Counted from the stretch's first letter, positions 46,104-58,438 are shown. The stretch is 64,000 bases of DNA from Mammaliicoccus sciuri (GCF_025561425.1 NZ_CP094824.1:744001-808000), one strand, 5' to 3'. Program-made: numbers and translations. The notes: a model not told the origin generated them from the sequence alone.

Positions 46104-46937
46104 ATGGCTCTTAAAAAGTATAAGCCAATTACAAATGGTCGTCGTAATATGACATCTTCAGACTTCGCTGAAATTACATCAACGACTCCTGAAAAGTCTT
46201 TATTACAACCGCTTCCGAGAAAAGCGGGACGTAACAACCAAGGTAAATTGACAGTTCGTCACAGAGGTGGCGGTCATAAACGTCAGTACCGTGTAATTGA
46301 TTTCAAACGTAACAAAGATGGAATTCCTGCTAAAGTAGCAACTATCGAGTATGATCCAAACCGTTCAGCTAATATCGCATTATTAGTATACGCAGATGGT
46401 GAAAAAAGATATATCATTGCTCCTAAAGGATTAAAAGTAGGACAAGAAGTATTCAATGGTCCAGATGCAGATGTCAAAGTAGGTAATGCATTAGCATTAA
46501 CTGATATCCCAGTTGGTACTACAATTCACAACATCGAATTAAAACCAGGTAAAGGTGGACAATTAGTCCGTTCAGCTGGTACAAGTGCTCAAGTACTTGG
46601 TAAAGAAGGTAAATACGTACTAGTTCGTCTTAAATCAGGTGAAGTTCGTATGATCTTATCTACTTGTCGTGCAACAATCGGTCAAGTTGGTAACGAGCAA
46701 CACGAATTAATCACAATTGGTAAAGCTGGTCGTTCTAGATGGATGGGCAAACGTCCTACAGTTCGTGGTTCTGTAATGAACCCTAACGATCACCCTCACG
46801 GTGGTGGTGAAGGTCGTACACCAATCGGTCTTAAATCACCAATGTCTCCATGGGGCAAACCAACACTTGGTAAGAAAACTCGTAAACAAAACCAACGTTC
46901 ATCTAAATTTATCGTTCGTGGTCGTAAGAAAAAATAA
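46104..46937 (+). CDS. rplB: 50S ribosomal protein L2
   Basis: uL2, needed for subunit joining and peptidyl transfer. 277 residues starting [40 protein letters not shown] and the C-terminal [18 protein letters not shown] hold the highly conserved His-rich loop. ATG at 46104 follows AAGGAGG. After its stop lies a small GC-rich hairpin before rpsS. Confidence 0.99.
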   Translation: MALKKYKPITNGRRNMTSSDFAEITSTTPEKSLLQPLPRKAGRNNQGKLTVRHRGGGHKRQYRVIDFKRNKDGIPAKVATIEYDPNRSANIALLVYADGEKRYIIAPKGLKVGQEVFNGPDADVKVGNALALTDIPVGTTIHNIELKPGKGGQLVRSAGTSAQVLGKEGKYVLVRLKSGEVRMILSTCRATIGQVGNEQHELITIGKAGRSRWMGKRPTVRGSVMNPNDHPHGGGEGRTPIGLKSPMSPWGKPTLGKKTRKQNQRSSKFIVRGRKKK

Positions 46938-46952
46938 TAATACCTTATTTAC

Positions 46953-46976
46953 GTGTGCGGCTTAGATGCCGCGCGC
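46953..46976 (+). promoter_or_regulatory. GC-rich hairpin between rplB and rpsS
   Basis: GTGTGCGGC (46953-46961) and GCCGCGCGC (46968-46976) form a 9-bp stem (two G-T pairs) with loop TTAGAT. There is no T run after it, so it is not a normal terminator. It could be an mRNA processing or protein-binding site in the S10 operon. Confidence 0.55.
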
Positions 46977-47001
46977 ATTAAATAAGAAGGGAGGCGCCAT
47001 A

Positions 47002-47280
47002 ATGGCTCGTAGTCTTAAAAAAGGACCTTTCGTTGATGATCATTTAATGAAAAAAGTTGAAGCTCAAAACGAAGGTGAAAAAAAATCAGTTATTAAAACA
47101 TGGTCTCGTCGTTCAACAGTATTTCCTAACTTCATCGGACATACAATAGCAGTATATGATGGTCGTAAACATGTGCCAGTTTTCATTACTGAAGATATGG
47201 TTGGACATAAATTAGGAGAGTTTGCACCTACACGTACTTATAAAGGTCATGCTGCAGACGACAAAAAGACTAAACGCTAA
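47002..47280 (+). CDS. rpsS: 30S ribosomal protein S19
   Basis: uS19, in the 30S head near the A and P sites. 92 residues, starting [40 protein letters not shown] and [16 protein letters not shown] are hallmark segments. ATG at 47002 has GGGAGG upstream; the frame is open from 46966, but that longer form would read through the hairpin and has no family match. Confidence 0.98.
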   Translation: MARSLKKGPFVDDHLMKKVEAQNEGEKKSVIKTWSRRSTVFPNFIGHTIAVYDGRKHVPVFITEDMVGHKLGEFAPTRTYKGHAADDKKTKR

Positions 47281-47305
47281 TTTCTAAAAAGAGGAGGAAG
47301 TCACA

Positions 47306-47671
47306 ATGGAAGCAAAAGCGGTTGCTAGAACAATAAGAATCGCACCTCGTAAAGTGAGATTAGTTTTAGATCTTATTAGAGGTAAAGAAGTGGCAGAAGC
47401 AATTGCCATCTTAAAATTAACAAACAAAGCAACATCACCTGTTGTTGAAAAATTATTAATGTCAGCATTAGCAAATGCAGAACATAACTATGATTTAAAT
47501 CCTGACACATTAGTAGTTAAAGAAGCTTACGCTAATGAAGGACCTACATTGAAACGTTTCCGTCCACGTGCACAAGGTCGTGCAAGTGCGATTAACAAAC
47601 GTACTAGCCATATTACAATCGTAGTTGGCGAAAAAGAAGCTAAAGAAGCTAAAGAAGTTAAAGAAGCATAA
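47306..47671 (+). CDS. rplV: 50S ribosomal protein L22
   Basis: uL22, lining the exit tunnel near the macrolide site. 121 residues; [20 protein letters not shown] and the beta-hairpin loop [20 protein letters not shown] are intact. The C-terminus carries a short repetitive acidic/basic tail ([10 protein letters not shown]) a few residues longer than I recall for S. aureus. ATG at 47306 follows GAGGAGG. Confidence 0.98.
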   Translation: MEAKAVARTIRIAPRKVRLVLDLIRGKEVAEAIAILKLTNKATSPVVEKLLMSALANAEHNYDLNPDTLVVKEAYANEGPTLKRFRPRAQGRASAINKRTSHITIVVGEKEAKEAKEVKEA

Positions 47672-47699
47672 TTAACTAAATCATTAAGGAGGGAATATA

Positions 47700-48353
47700 G
47701 TGGGTCAAAAAATTAATCCAATCGGACTTCGTGTCGGTGTAATTCGTGACTGGGAAGCAAAGTGGTATGCAGGTAAAGACTTCGCAATACTTTTACATGA
47801 AGACTTAAAAGTTCGTAAATATATCGCAGAAGCATTAAAAGAAGCTTCAGTTTCAAGTGTTGAAATTGAACGTGCAGCAAACCGTATCAATATCGCTATC
47901 CACACTGGTAAACCAGGTATGGTTATTGGTAAAGGCGGTTCAGAAATTGAAAAATTACGTAACAAATTAAACGCATTGACTAACAAAAAAGTACACATCA
48001 ACGTTATCGAAATCAAAAAAGTTGATTTAGATGCAACATTGGTAGCAAATAACATTGCTCGTCAATTAGAAAACCGTGTATCTTTCCGTCGTGCTCAAAA
48101 ACAAGCTATCCAACGTGCAATGAAATTGGGAGCTAAAGGTATCAAAACTCAAGTATCTGGTCGTTTAGGTGGCGCAGATATCGCTCGTGCAGAACAATAT
48201 TCAGAAGGAACTGTTCCACTTCATACATTACGTGCAGACATTGATTTCGCACATGAAGAAGCCGACACTACTTACGGTAAATTAGGTGTTAAAGTATGGA
48301 TCTACCGTGGAGAAGTTCTTCCTACAAAGAAGTCTAGTGAAGGAGGAAAATAA
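47700..48353 (+). CDS. rpsC: 30S ribosomal protein S3
   Basis: uS3, at the mRNA entry channel. 217 residues; [20 protein letters not shown] and the KH-domain GxxG ([15 protein letters not shown]) are visible, then [20 protein letters not shown]. The start is GTG at 47700, with AAGGAGGG about 7 nt upstream. 2 nt separate its stop from rplP, so coupling is likely. Confidence 0.98.
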   Translation: MGQKINPIGLRVGVIRDWEAKWYAGKDFAILLHEDLKVRKYIAEALKEASVSSVEIERAANRINIAIHTGKPGMVIGKGGSEIEKLRNKLNALTNKKVHINVIEIKKVDLDATLVANNIARQLENRVSFRRAQKQAIQRAMKLGAKGIKTQVSGRLGGADIARAEQYSEGTVPLHTLRADIDFAHEEADTTYGKLGVKVWIYRGEVLPTKKSSEGGK

Positions 48354-48355
48354 TA

Positions 48356-48790
48356 ATGTTATTACCAAAGCGTGTTAAATTCCGTCGTCAACATCGTCCA
48401 AAAACAACTGGTCGTTCAAAAGGCGGAAATGAAGTAACATTTGGTGAGTACGGTTTACAAGCTCAAACAGCAGCTTGGATTACTTCTCGTCAAATCGAAT
48501 CAGCTCGTATCGCAATGACACGTTACATGAAACGTGGCGGAAAAGTATGGATCAAAATATTCCCACATACACCATATACTAAAAAACCTTTAGAAGTACG
48601 TATGGGTTCAGGTAAAGGTGCAGTTGAAGGATGGGTAGCAGTAGTTAAACCAGGACGTATCTTGTTCGAAGTTGCAGGCGTTCAAGAAGAAGTTGCACGT
48701 GAAGCATTACGTCTTGCAGCACACAAACTTCCAGTTAAATCTAAGTTTGTAAAACGTGAAGAATTGGGTGGTGACACAAATGAAAGCTAA
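48356..48790 (+). CDS. rplP: 50S ribosomal protein L16
   Basis: uL16, a late assembly protein positioning A-site tRNA. 144 residues starting [20 protein letters not shown]; the [20 protein letters not shown] and [20 protein letters not shown] segments, with conserved Arg/Lys at the A site, are intact. ATG at 48356 follows AAGGAGG in the end of rpsC. It overlaps rpmC by 11 nt. Confidence 0.98.
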   Translation: MLLPKRVKFRRQHRPKTTGRSKGGNEVTFGEYGLQAQTAAWITSRQIESARIAMTRYMKRGGKVWIKIFPHTPYTKKPLEVRMGSGKGAVEGWVAVVKPGRILFEVAGVQEEVAREALRLAAHKLPVKSKFVKREELGGDTNES

Positions 48791-48995
48791 GGATATCAGA
48801 AATTTAACCACTACTGAAATTGAAAAAGAAATCAAAGAAGCTAAAGAGCAATTATTCAACTTACGCTTTCAGTTAGCAACTGGTCAACTTGAAGAGACTG
48901 CTAACATTCGAAAAGTTAAAAAGACGATTGCACGTCTAAAAACAATCGTTCGTGAAAGAGAAATCGAAGAAGAGAAAGCAGCAGATAATAAATAA
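48780..48995 (+). CDS. rpmC: 50S ribosomal protein L29
   Basis: uL29, small helical protein at the tunnel exit beside L23. 71 residues, starting [20 protein letters not shown], with [20 protein letters not shown] the family core. ATG at 48780 lies within the rplP end, with GGGTGG as ribosome site, so translation is coupled to rplP. Confidence 0.97.
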   Translation: MKAKDIRNLTTTEIEKEIKEAKEQLFNLRFQLATGQLEETANIRKVKKTIARLKTIVREREIEEEKAADNK

Positions 48996-49018
48996 TCAAG
49001 TAGAGGAGGTTCATTACT

Positions 49019-49282
49019 GTGAGTGAAAGAAATGACCGCAAAGTTTACGTTGGTAAAGTAGTTTCAGATAAAATGGATAAAACTATTACAGTAGTTGTTG
49101 AAACATACAAAACTCATAAATTATATGGTAAACGCGTAAAATATTCAAAAAAATATAAAACGCATGATGAAAACAATTCAGCAAAAATGGGCGATATCGT
49201 TAAGATTGCAGAAACACGTCCTTTATCATCAACTAAACGTTTCCGTCTAGTTGAAATCGTTGAAGAATCAGTAATTATTTAA
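49019..49282 (+). CDS. rpsQ: 30S ribosomal protein S17
   Basis: uS17, OB-fold primary 16S rRNA binder. 87 residues; [20 protein letters not shown] and the C-terminal [20 protein letters not shown] are diagnostic. GTG at 49019 is the start, with GAGGAGG about 8 nt upstream. Confidence 0.98.
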   Translation: MSERNDRKVYVGKVVSDKMDKTITVVVETYKTHKLYGKRVKYSKKYKTHDENNSAKMGDIVKIAETRPLSSTKRFRLVEIVEESVII

Positions 49283-49285
49283 TAG

Positions 49286-49684
<399 letters not shown>

Positions 49685-49727
49685 TCTATAATGATAAAAA
49701 ACAAAATTCCTAAGGAGGTGCCTACAC

Positions 49728-50048
49728 ATGCACGTACGTAAAGGTGACAACGTAATCGTTATCACAGGTAAAGATAAAGGTAAAACTGGTAAAGTTTTAG
49801 AAGCATTACCTAAGAAAGAACGCGTAGTTGTAGAAGGTGTTAACATCATTAAAAAACACCAAAAACCAACTCAGTTCAATCCAGAAGGTGGTATCTTAGA
49901 AACAGAAGGTACTATCCACGTATCAAACGTTCAATTACTTGATCCTAAGACAAATGAACCAACTCGTGTTGGATTCAAAGTAGTAGATGGTAAAAAAGTT
50001 CGTATCGCTAAAAAATCTGGCGAAGAAATCAAATCATCAAAGGAATAA
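49728..50048 (+). CDS. rplX: 50S ribosomal protein L24
   Basis: uL24, assembly initiator with a KOW motif. 106 residues; [20 protein letters not shown] and [20 protein letters not shown] are typical. ATG at 49728 has AAGGAGGTG upstream. 43 nt after rplN, 25 nt before rplE. Confidence 0.98.
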   Translation: MHVRKGDNVIVITGKDKGKTGKVLEALPKKERVVVEGVNIIKKHQKPTQFNPEGGILETEGTIHVSNVQLLDPKTNEPTRVGFKVVDGKKVRIAKKSGEEIKSSKE

Positions 50049-50073
50049 TTATTAAGTGAAAGGAGGATCCACT

Positions 50074-50613
50074 TTGACACGTTTAAAAGAAAAGTTTAAT
50101 AATGAAATTTCTGCTGAGTTAGTTAAGAAATTTAACTATAGTTCAGTTATGGAAGTACCAAAAATCGAAAAAATAGTTGTAAACATGGGTATCGGTGATG
50201 CAGTTCAAAACTCTAAAGTTTTAGACTCTGCAGTTGAAGAACTTCAAGCAATCACTGGTCAAAAACCATTAGTAACTAAAGCTAAAAAATCTATTGCGAC
50301 TTTCCGTCTTCGTGAAGGTATGCCAATCGGTGCAAAAGTTACATTACGTGGAGAAAGAATGTATGAATTCTTTGATAAATTAATCTCAGTTTCATTACCA
50401 CGTGTACGTGACTTCCGTGGTATCTCTAAAAAAGCATTCGACGGTCGTGGAAATTACACTTTAGGTGTTAAGGAACAATTAATTTTCCCTGAAATCGACT
50501 ATGATAAAGTAAGTAAAGTACGAGGAATGGATATCGTTATCGTTACAACTGCTAACACTGACGAGGAAGCTCGTGAATTGTTAACACAATTCGGTATGCC
50601 ATTTCAAAAGTAA
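50074..50613 (+). CDS. rplE: 50S ribosomal protein L5
   Basis: uL5, binds 5S rRNA in the central protuberance. 179 residues, matching the staphylococcal length. [40 protein letters not shown] and [20 protein letters not shown] are family segments. The start is TTG at 50074, with AAAGGAGG 7 nt upstream; a GTG at 50056 overlaps that ribosome site and would add six residues not found in relatives. Confidence 0.97.
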   Translation: MTRLKEKFNNEISAELVKKFNYSSVMEVPKIEKIVVNMGIGDAVQNSKVLDSAVEELQAITGQKPLVTKAKKSIATFRLREGMPIGAKVTLRGERMYEFFDKLISVSLPRVRDFRGISKKAFDGRGNYTLGVKEQLIFPEIDYDKVSKVRGMDIVIVTTANTDEEARELLTQFGMPFQK

Positions 50614-50640
50614 TCTCTAATTATAAAGGAGGCTAATTAA

Positions 50641-50826
50641 GTGGCTAAAAAATCAATGATCGCTAAACAACAACGTAAACAAAAATTCGGAGTTCGTGAA
50701 TACACTCGTTGTGAACGTTGTGGACGTCCACACTCAGTATATCGTAAATTCAAACTTTGCCGTATTTGTTTCCGTGAACTAGCATACAAAGGCCAAATCC
50801 CTGGCGTACGTAAAGCTAGCTGGTAA
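50641..50826 (+). CDS. rpsN: 30S ribosomal protein S14, zinc type
   Basis: uS14 short form, 61 residues, with the zinc ribbon C-x2-C and C-x2-C ([20 protein letters not shown]). This is the zinc-binding paralogue; a zinc-free long S14 is often encoded elsewhere in staphylococci. GTG at 50641 follows AAAGGAGG. Confidence 0.98.
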   Translation: MAKKSMIAKQQRKQKFGVREYTRCERCGRPHSVYRKFKLCRICFRELAYKGQIPGVRKASW

Positions 50827-50855
50827 ACTCAAAAGAATGAAAGGAGGAAACACAA

Positions 50856-51254
50856 ATGACAATGTCAGATCCAATCGCAGATATGTTAACTCGCGTGCGT
50901 AACGCAAACATGGTACGTCACGAAAAATTAGAGTTACCTGCATCAAACATTAAAAAAGAAATCGCTGAAATCCTTAAAAAAGAAGGATTCGTAAAAAGCG
51001 TAGAATATATCGAAGATGATAAGCAAGGTGTTATCCGTATGTTCCTTAAATATGGTCAAAACAACGAGCGCGTTATCACAGGATTAAAACGTATTTCTAA
51101 ACCAGGTTTACGTGTTTATGCTAAAGCTGACGAACTTCCAAAAGTTCTTAACGGTTTAGGTATTGCACTTGTTTCTACATCTGAAGGTGTTTTAACTGAT
51201 AAAGATGCTAGACAACGTGGAATCGGTGGAGAAGTATTAGCTTATATCTGGTAA
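50856..51254 (+). CDS. rpsH: 30S ribosomal protein S8
   Basis: uS8, central-domain 16S rRNA binder and, in E. coli, spc operon repressor. 132 residues, starting [40 protein letters not shown] and [20 protein letters not shown] are conserved. ATG at 50856 follows AAAGGAGG; a second ATG at 50862 is a less likely start. Confidence 0.98.
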   Translation: MTMSDPIADMLTRVRNANMVRHEKLELPASNIKKEIAEILKKEGFVKSVEYIEDDKQGVIRMFLKYGQNNERVITGLKRISKPGLRVYAKADELPKVLNGLGIALVSTSEGVLTDKDARQRGIGGEVLAYIW

Positions 51255-51283
51255 TTATAAAATTATAAGGAGGTGCCCACATA

Positions 51284-51820
51284 ATGAGCCGTGTTGGTAA
51301 GAAAATTATTGAGATCCCTTCAGACGTTACAGTTACTATCGAAGGTAACACAGTAACAGTTAAAGGATCTAAAGGTGAATTAACTAGTACTTTTAATGAA
51401 GAAATGACATATAAACAAGAGGACAACAGCTTAGAAGTTGTACGTCCATCTGACTCTAAAGAACATAAAACAATCCATGGTACAACTCGTGCGTTAATCG
51501 CTAACATGATTGAAGGTGTATCTAAAGGTTTCGAGAAAAACTTAGAACTTATTGGTGTTGGTTACCGTGCCCAAATGCAAGGTAAAAATATCATCTTAAA
51601 CGTTGGTTATTCTCACCCTGTAGAAATCGTTGCTGAAGATGGAATCACATTATCAGTAGAGAAAAACACTAAAGTTAAAGTAGAAGGTATTTCAAAAGAA
51701 CGTGTTGGTGCAATTGCATCTTATATCCGTTCAATCCGTCCACCAGAACCTTACAAAGGTAAAGGTATTCGTTACGAAGGCGAATATGTTCGTCGTAAAG
51801 AAGGTAAAACTGGTAAGTAA
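51284..51820 (+). CDS. rplF: 50S ribosomal protein L6
   Basis: uL6, near the GTPase-associated centre. 178 residues; [20 protein letters not shown] and the C-terminal [20 protein letters not shown] are diagnostic. ATG at 51284 follows AAGGAGGTG. 27 nt before rplR. Confidence 0.98.
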   Translation: MSRVGKKIIEIPSDVTVTIEGNTVTVKGSKGELTSTFNEEMTYKQEDNSLEVVRPSDSKEHKTIHGTTRALIANMIEGVSKGFEKNLELIGVGYRAQMQGKNIILNVGYSHPVEIVAEDGITLSVEKNTKVKVEGISKERVGAIASYIRSIRPPEPYKGKGIRYEGEYVRRKEGKTGK

Positions 51821-51847
51821 TCATTAAGATAAGAAAGGAGCACTAAC

Positions 51848-52210
51848 ATGATCGCTAAAATCGACAAAAATAAAGTTCGTTTGAAAAGACATGCTCGCGT
51901 ACGTGCTAAATTAGCTGGAACAAGCGAAAAGCCACGTTTAAACGTATATCGTTCAAACAAACATATTTATGCTCAAGTAATTGATGACTTAAACGGTGTA
52001 ACAATCGCTCAAGCATCAACTGTAGATAAAGAATTTAACCTAGAGCAATCAGGTAATGTAGAAGCAGCTGCTAAAGTAGGCGAAATCGTTGCAAAACGTG
52101 CCGCTGAAAAAGGCGTTGACGCTGTAGTATTTGATCGTGGAGGATATTTATACCACGGACGTATCAAAGCATTAGCTGATGCAGCTCGTGAAAACGGACT
52201 TCAATTTTAA
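51848..52210 (+). CDS. rplR: 50S ribosomal protein L18
   Basis: uL18, 5S rRNA binder. 120 residues: [20 protein letters not shown] then the core [20 protein letters not shown] and [23 protein letters not shown] at 51848 follows AAAGGAG. 18 nt before rpsE. Confidence 0.98.
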   Translation: MIAKIDKNKVRLKRHARVRAKLAGTSEKPRLNVYRSNKHIYAQVIDDLNGVTIAQASTVDKEFNLEQSGNVEAAAKVGEIVAKRAAEKGVDAVVFDRGGYLYHGRIKALADAARENGLQF

Positions 52211-52228
52211 TTTAAAGGAGGGACACTC

Positions 52229-52729
52229 ATGCGTCGTAAAGAACAAGAAGTTAAAGAATTTGAAGAGCGCGTAGTTACGATTAACCGTGTAGCTAAAGTA
52301 GTTAAAGGTGGTCGTCGTTTCCGTTTTACAGCTTTAGTAGTTGTTGGAGATAAAAATGGTCGCGTAGGTTTCGGTACTGGTAAAGCACAAGAGGTACCTG
52401 AAGCTATTAAAAAAGCAGTAGAAGATGCTAAGAAAGAATTAGTAACAGTTCCACGTGTTGAAGGAACAACTCCTCACCAAGTTATTGGACGTTTTGGTGC
52501 AGGTCGTGTTTTAATTAAACCAGCAGCACCTGGTACAGGTGTTATTGCAGGTGGACCAGTTCGTGCCGTATTAGAACTTGCTGGTATCACTGATATCTTA
52601 AGTAAATCATTAGGTTCTAACACACCAATCAACATGGTTCGTGCAACAATTGAAGGACTTAAAGAACTTAAAAATGCCGAAGAAGTAGCTAGTCTACGCG
52701 GTAAATCAGTAGAAGAATTATTAAATTAA
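52229..52729 (+). CDS. rpsE: 30S ribosomal protein S5
   Basis: uS5, at the mRNA channel, linked to decoding accuracy and spectinomycin response in other bacteria. 166 residues; [40 protein letters not shown] and [20 protein letters not shown] are typical. The loop has the ordinary Val-Lys-Gly-Gly-Arg sequence, with no deletion. ATG at 52229 follows AAAGGAGGG. Confidence 0.98.
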   Translation: MRRKEQEVKEFEERVVTINRVAKVVKGGRRFRFTALVVVGDKNGRVGFGTGKAQEVPEAIKKAVEDAKKELVTVPRVEGTTPHQVIGRFGAGRVLIKPAAPGTGVIAGGPVRAVLELAGITDILSKSLGSNTPINMVRATIEGLKELKNAEEVASLRGKSVEELLN

Positions 52730-52745
52730 GGAGGGAACAAACACT

Positions 52746-52925
52746 ATGGCTAAATTAGAAATTACCCTCACTCGTAGCGTTATTGGTCGTCCTGAAACTC
52801 AACGTAAGACAGTTCAAGCGCTAGGACTTAAAAAAACAAACTCAACTGTAGTAGTTGAAGATAATCCTGCGATTCGTGGGCAAATCAACAAAGTAAGTCA
52901 CTTAGTAAAAGTTACTGAAAAATAA
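52746..52925 (+). CDS. rpmD: 50S ribosomal protein L30
   Basis: uL30, 59 residues: starts [20 protein letters not shown] and ends [11 protein letters not shown]. Short one-domain protein of the large subunit, present in staphylococci though absent from some bacteria. ATG at 52746 has AAGGAGGG about 9 nt upstream. It fits between rpsE and rplO in normal spc order. Confidence 0.96.
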   Translation: MAKLEITLTRSVIGRPETQRKTVQALGLKKTNSTVVVEDNPAIRGQINKVSHLVKVTEK

Positions 52926-52955
52926 ATTCATCTAAAGTATTAAGGAGGTGCCAAA

Positions 52956-53396
52956 ATGAAATTACATGAATTGAAACCAGTTAAAGGTGCTCGTAAAGAA
53001 CGTAACCGTGTTGGTCGTGGTATGGCTACAGGTAATGGTAAAACAAGTGGCCGTGGTACTAAAGGTCAAAAAGCACGTTCAGGTGGCGGTGTTCGTTTAG
53101 GTTTCGAAGGTGGTCAATTACCATTATTCCGTCGTTTACCAAAACGTGGATTCACTAACATCAACCGTAAAGAATATGCAATTGTTAATCTTGATCAATT
53201 AAATCGTTTCGAAGAAGGAACTGAAGTTACACCAGCGTTATTAGTAGAATCAGGTGTTGTTAAATCTGAAAAATCTGGCGTTAAAGTTTTAGGAAACGGT
53301 TCATTAGAAAAGAAATTAACAATAAAAGCTCATAAATTCTCAGCTTCAGCAATTGAAGCAATCGAAGGTAAGGGCGGAACGCATGAGGTGATCTAA
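52956..53396 (+). CDS. rplO: 50S ribosomal protein L15
   Basis: uL15, late assembly protein. 146 residues starting [40 protein letters not shown] is the basic Gly-rich N-terminal part. ATG at 52956 follows AAGGAGGTG. The stop shares a base with the start of secY, so SecY is translationally coupled to L15. Confidence 0.98.
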   Translation: MKLHELKPVKGARKERNRVGRGMATGNGKTSGRGTKGQKARSGGGVRLGFEGGQLPLFRRLPKRGFTNINRKEYAIVNLDQLNRFEEGTEVTPALLVESGVVKSEKSGVKVLGNGSLEKKLTIKAHKFSASAIEAIEGKGGTHEVI

Positions 53397-54697
53397 TGTT
53401 TGAAACGATCATTAGTTTTTTGAAGACTAAAGATATTCGTAACAAGATATTATTCACACTAGCAATGCTCGTAATATTTAAAGTTGGAACTTACATTCCA
53501 GCTCCTGGTGTTAATCCAGATGCTTTTAATCAAAATAAAGGTTCGCAAGGTATTACCGATTTGTTTAATACATTCGGTGGAGGTGCCTTGCAGAACTTCT
53601 CAATTTTAGCGATGGGGATTATGCCTTACATTACTGCCTCAATCGTAATGCAATTATTACAAATGGATGTTGTACCTAAGTTTACAGAGTGGTCTAAACA
53701 AGGTGAAGTTGGTCGTAAAAAGATTAATCAATTTACACGTTACTTCACAATTGTATTAGCCTTCATTCAAGGCTTAGGTATGTCGTATTCATTTAATAAT
53801 ATGCTCGGTGGTAATTTAATTCAAAATACTTCAGTCTTAAATTATGTGTTAATAGCACTTGTTTTAACTGCAGGAACAGCTTTCTTAATGTGGTTAGGTG
53901 AACAGATAACACAATTTGGTGTAGGTAATGGTATTTCTATTATTATCTTCGCTGGTATTTTATCTTCTATGCCAAACTCATTAATTCAGTTCTACCAACA
54001 AAGTTTTGTTGGTGCAGATGATACTACTATGGCTTGGTTAAAAGCGATTGGTTTATTCGTAGGTATGATTTTACTAACTGTTGGTGCAGTTTATGTACTT
54101 CAAGCAATTCGTAAAATTCCTATTCAATATGCTAAACGCCAAACTCAAGGTTCAGGTGGTTCATTATCTGCAAACGCAACATATTTACCTTTAAAAGTTA
54201 ATGCAGCTGGTGTAATTCCTGTAATCTTTGCGATGGCATTCTTCATGCTTCCGAAGACATTAACATTGTTCTTCCCAGATCAAGAATGGGCGCAAACAGT
54301 TACAAATTACGCAAATCCATCTCATAATATAGGTATGATCGTATATGTTATTTTAATTATAGCTTTCGCTTACTTTTATGCATTTGTTCAGGTTAATCCT
54401 GAAAAAATGGCAGAAAACTTACAAAAACAAGGTAGTTATGTACCAGGTATTAGACCTGGAGATCAAACTAAAAAATACATCACTAAAGTGCTTTATCGTT
54501 TAACGTTTGTGGGATCAATTTTCTTAGCTGTAATTTCTATTATTCCGATTTTAGCAATTAAGTTAATGAATTTACCTCAAGCAATACAAGTTGGTGGTAC
54601 TAGCTTACTAATCGTTATCGGTGTTGCAATTGAAACAATGAAAACTTTAGAAGCTCAACTCAATCAACGTGAATATAGAGGCTTTAGAAGACGATAA
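53396..54697 (+). CDS. secY: Protein translocase subunit SecY
   Basis: Channel-forming subunit of the Sec translocon with SecE and SecG. 433 residues and ten transmembrane helices. [14 protein letters not shown] in the plug region, [40 protein letters not shown] and the cytosolic [20 protein letters not shown] are conserved. ATG at 53396 overlaps the rplO stop, with GAGGTG as ribosome site. 18 nt before adk. Confidence 0.98.
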   Translation: MFETIISFLKTKDIRNKILFTLAMLVIFKVGTYIPAPGVNPDAFNQNKGSQGITDLFNTFGGGALQNFSILAMGIMPYITASIVMQLLQMDVVPKFTEWSKQGEVGRKKINQFTRYFTIVLAFIQGLGMSYSFNNMLGGNLIQNTSVLNYVLIALVLTAGTAFLMWLGEQITQFGVGNGISIIIFAGILSSMPNSLIQFYQQSFVGADDTTMAWLKAIGLFVGMILLTVGAVYVLQAIRKIPIQYAKRQTQGSGGSLSANATYLPLKVNAAGVIPVIFAMAFFMLPKTLTLFFPDQEWAQTVTNYANPSHNIGMIVYVILIIAFAYFYAFVQVNPEKMAENLQKQGSYVPGIRPGDQTKKYITKVLYRLTFVGSIFLAVISIIPILAIKLMNLPQAIQVGGTSLLIVIGVAIETMKTLEAQLNQREYRGFRRR

Positions 54698-55363
<666 letters not shown>

Positions 55364-55670
55364 TAATGACGCTTTCACCCCGAATTCGCCTAACTTTAGG
55401 TGATTCTTGAACGCGTGAATGCGTTCAATTTTAAGAATCAAGATAGTATTTAGGTTTTTGAAATACAATCGGAGTGATTACAAGAAGCGATAAGTATTTG
55501 AAGTGTTGTCGAATGCAAATCTTAAGTATTAAATCATCCCAATTTTATAAACCTGTGCTTATTCTATGTGATTTAATCACCTAAAGTATGTCTCTAATTT
55601 TGGACCAGGTTTTAAAACATGAAATACTTTTGTATTTCACTAGAATGAATAGAAAAAGGGGGAAATGATC
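55364..55670 (+). promoter_or_regulatory. Structured intergenic region between adk and infA
   Basis: No gene is seen. CCTAA/TTAGG makes a small hairpin at 55389-55400. TGATTCTTGAACGC (55401-55414) pairs with GCGTTC (55421-55426) and, past a 6-nt bulge, AAGAATCA (55433-55440). TTAAATCA (55529-55536) can pair with TGATTTAA (55569-55576). GAAATAC (55621-55627) pairs with GTATTTC (55632-55638) just before the infA ribosome site. None has a clear T tract. It may hold a promoter plus a cis-regulatory leader for infA-rpmJ-rpsM-rpsK-rpoA-rplQ. Confidence 0.5.
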
Positions 55671-56035
<365 letters not shown>

Positions 56036-56055
56036 TAAAAGAGAGGTGTAAATAA

Positions 56056-56421
56056 ATGGCTCGTATTGCAGGTATTGACGTACCACGTGAGAAACGCGTA
56101 GTAATCTCGTTAACTTACGTATATGGTATCGGAAAAACAACAGCACAAAAAATTCTTAAAGAAGCAAACGTATCTGAAGACACACGTGTTCGTGATTTAA
56201 CTGATGACGAATTAGGTCGTATCCGTGAAGTTGTAGATGGCTACAAAGTTGAAGGTGACCTTCGTCGTGAGAAAAACTTAAACATTAAACGTTTAATGGA
56301 AATCGCTTCATACCGTGGAATTCGCCACCGTCGTGGTTTACCAGTTCGTGGTCAAAACACTAAGAACAATGCGCGTACGCGTAAAGGACCAGTTAAAACA
56401 GTAGCGAACAAGAAAAAATAA
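56056..56421 (+). CDS. rpsM: 30S ribosomal protein S13
   Basis: uS13, in the 30S head forming intersubunit bridges. 121 residues: [20 protein letters not shown] and the C-terminal [20 protein letters not shown] are hallmark. ATG at 56056 follows AGAGGTG. Confidence 0.98.
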   Translation: MARIAGIDVPREKRVVISLTYVYGIGKTTAQKILKEANVSEDTRVRDLTDDELGRIREVVDGYKVEGDLRREKNLNIKRLMEIASYRGIRHRRGLPVRGQNTKNNARTRKGPVKTVANKKK

Positions 56422-56443
56422 TAAGTAAAGGAGGCACATATAA

Positions 56444-56833
56444 ATGGCACGTAAACAAGTTTCTCGTAAACGTAGAGTTAAAAAGAATATTGAAAGTGGT
56501 GTAGCTCACATCCGTTCAACATTCAACAATACAATCGTAACGATTACTGATGATTTCGGTAATGCATTATCATGGTCTTCAGCAGGTGCGTTAGGATTTA
56601 AAGGTTCTAAAAAATCAACACCTTTTGCAGCTCAAATGGCTTCAGAAACAGCTTCAAAAGCTGCTATGGAACACGGTTTGAAAACTGTAGAAGTAACAGT
56701 TAAAGGTCCTGGCCCAGGTCGTGAATCAGCGATCCGTGCGTTACAATCAGCTGGATTAGAAATCACAGCAATTAAAGACGTAACACCAGTTCCACATAAC
56801 GGATGTCGTCCACCAAAACGTCGTCGTGTATAA
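56444..56833 (+). CDS. rpsK: 30S ribosomal protein S11
   Basis: uS11, 30S platform protein. 129 residues; [20 protein letters not shown] and [19 protein letters not shown] at the C-terminus are diagnostic. ATG at 56444 follows AAAGGAGG. 82 nt before rpoA. Confidence 0.98.
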   Translation: MARKQVSRKRRVKKNIESGVAHIRSTFNNTIVTITDDFGNALSWSSAGALGFKGSKKSTPFAAQMASETASKAAMEHGLKTVEVTVKGPGPGRESAIRALQSAGLEITAIKDVTPVPHNGCRPPKRRRV

Positions 56834-56915
56834 TTTTTGTTAGTTCTAATGTTCAAGAGTCACTGGATAGAAATTAATAAAGTTTAATCGACGTTTATAA
56901 GGAGGATATATTTAA

Positions 56916-57860
56916 ATGATTGAAATCGAAAAACCTAGAATTGAAACAATAGAAGTTAGTGATGATTCTACATTCGGTAAGTTCGTTGTTGAACCGCTAG
57001 AACGTGGTTATGGTACAACACTAGGCAACTCCTTACGTCGTATCCTATTATCTTCATTACCAGGTGCGGCAGTTAAAAATATCGAAATTGAAGGTGTACT
57101 TCACGAATTCTCAGCAGTTGAAAATGTAGTTGAGGATGTTACTACTATCATTATGAACATCAAGAAATTAGCTATAAAAATCTACTCTGAAGAAGACAAA
57201 ACACTTGAAATCGATATTAAAGATGAAGGTGAAGTTACTGCGAAAGATATCATGCATGACAGTGATGTTGAAATTTTAAATCCAGATTTAAAAATTGCAA
57301 CTGTTTCTAAAGGTGGACACCTTAAGATGCGCTTAATTGCTAATAAAGGTCGCGGATATGCTTTAGCTGAACAAAATAACACAAGTGATTTGCCAATTGG
57401 TGTCATTCCAATCGACTCACTTTATTCTCCAGTAAATCGTGTAAACTATACAGTTGAAAATACACGTGTAGGGCAAAGTAGTGATTATGATAAATTAACA
57501 ATTGATGTGTGGACAGATGGTTCATTATCTCCTCAAGAAGCAGTTTCTTTAGGTGCTAAAATCATGACTGAATACTTAAACATTTTTGTTAACTTAACTG
57601 ATGAAGCACAAAATGCTGAAATCATGATTGAAAAAGAAGAAGATCAAAAAGAAAAAGTACTTGAAATGTCTATCGAAGAATTAGACTTATCAGTACGTTC
57701 TTATAACTGTCTAAAACGTGCAGGAATTAATTCTGTACAAGAATTAGCAGACAAATCTGAGGCAGATATGATGAAAGTTCGAAACTTAGGTCGTAAGTCT
57801 CTTGAAGAAGTTAAATATAAATTAGAAGATCTTGGTCTTGGTTTAAGAAAAGAAGACTAA
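56916..57860 (+). CDS. rpoA: DNA-directed RNA polymerase subunit alpha
   Basis: Alpha subunit that nucleates RNA polymerase assembly and contacts activators and UP elements. 314 residues. The N-terminal domain has [20 protein letters not shown], then [20 protein letters not shown]. The C-terminal domain starts near 245, with [20 protein letters not shown] and [23 protein letters not shown] at 56916 follows AAGGAGG. 16 nt before rplQ. Confidence 0.99.
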   Translation: MIEIEKPRIETIEVSDDSTFGKFVVEPLERGYGTTLGNSLRRILLSSLPGAAVKNIEIEGVLHEFSAVENVVEDVTTIIMNIKKLAIKIYSEEDKTLEIDIKDEGEVTAKDIMHDSDVEILNPDLKIATVSKGGHLKMRLIANKGRGYALAEQNNTSDLPIGVIPIDSLYSPVNRVNYTVENTRVGQSSDYDKLTIDVWTDGSLSPQEAVSLGAKIMTEYLNIFVNLTDEAQNAEIMIEKEEDQKEKVLEMSIEELDLSVRSYNCLKRAGINSVQELADKSEADMMKVRNLGRKSLEEVKYKLEDLGLGLRKED

Positions 57861-57876
57861 TAAAGGAGGTTAATTC

Positions 57877-58242
57877 ATGGGTTACAGAAAATTAGGTCGT
57901 ACTTCTGATCAACGTAAAGCAATGTTACGTGACTTAGCTACTCAACTTATCGTTTCTGAACGTATCGAGACTACAGAAGCTCGTGCTAAAGAAGTTCGTA
58001 AAGTTGTTGATAACTTAATTACTTTAGGTAAAAAAGGTGATCTAGCTTCACGTCGTAGAGCTGCTCAAACGATTCGTGACGTTAAAATCTTAGAAGATGA
58101 CAAAACAATTACTGCATTACAAAAATTATTCAATGATGTTGCGCCACGCTATGAAGAGCGTCAAGGTGGATATACTCGTATCATGAAAGTTGGTCCACGT
58201 CGCGGTGACGGTGCTGAATCAGTAATTATTGAATTAGTATAA
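57877..58242 (+). CDS. rplQ: 50S ribosomal protein L17
   Basis: bL17, at the tunnel exit. 121 residues: [40 protein letters not shown] and the C-terminal [23 protein letters not shown] at 57877 follows AAAGGAGG. Last gene of the long ribosomal cluster. Confidence 0.98.
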   Translation: MGYRKLGRTSDQRKAMLRDLATQLIVSERIETTEARAKEVRKVVDNLITLGKKGDLASRRRAAQTIRDVKILEDDKTITALQKLFNDVAPRYEERQGGYTRIMKVGPRRGDGAESVIIELV

Positions 58243-58252
58243 TCTATTCTTT

Positions 58253-58433
58253 ATTGGAGTGACGAAAGTCACTTCAATCATTTCTATATAAATACAATTT
58301 ATTTAACACACACAAAGCAAATGAGTGCAATGATAATGTTTACCACACATAGATATTGTCTAGCTCAGAGTACTCCACCACATTTGAATGACTTATCGCG
58401 TGAACTCGTCTATGGTGGAGTGCGCGCTTTTTT
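58253..58433 (+). terminator. End-of-cluster hairpins after rplQ
   Basis: First hairpin: ATTGGAGTGAC (58253-58263), GAAA tetraloop, GTCACTTCAAT (58268-58278), with only a weak T stretch after it. Second: ACTCCACCA (58372-58380) with TGGTGGAGT (58413-58421), followed by GCGCGCTTTTTTA, a convincing terminator. Between them (58279-58371) the sequence has no gene. Confidence 0.75.
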
Positions 58434-58438
58434 ATTTT

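Noticed and set aside
58340..58380. tRNA-like sequence (TAGCTCAGAG followed by CCACCA)
   Set aside because: The box-like words are not spaced to give a cloverleaf, and the CCACCA is one arm of the terminator stem.
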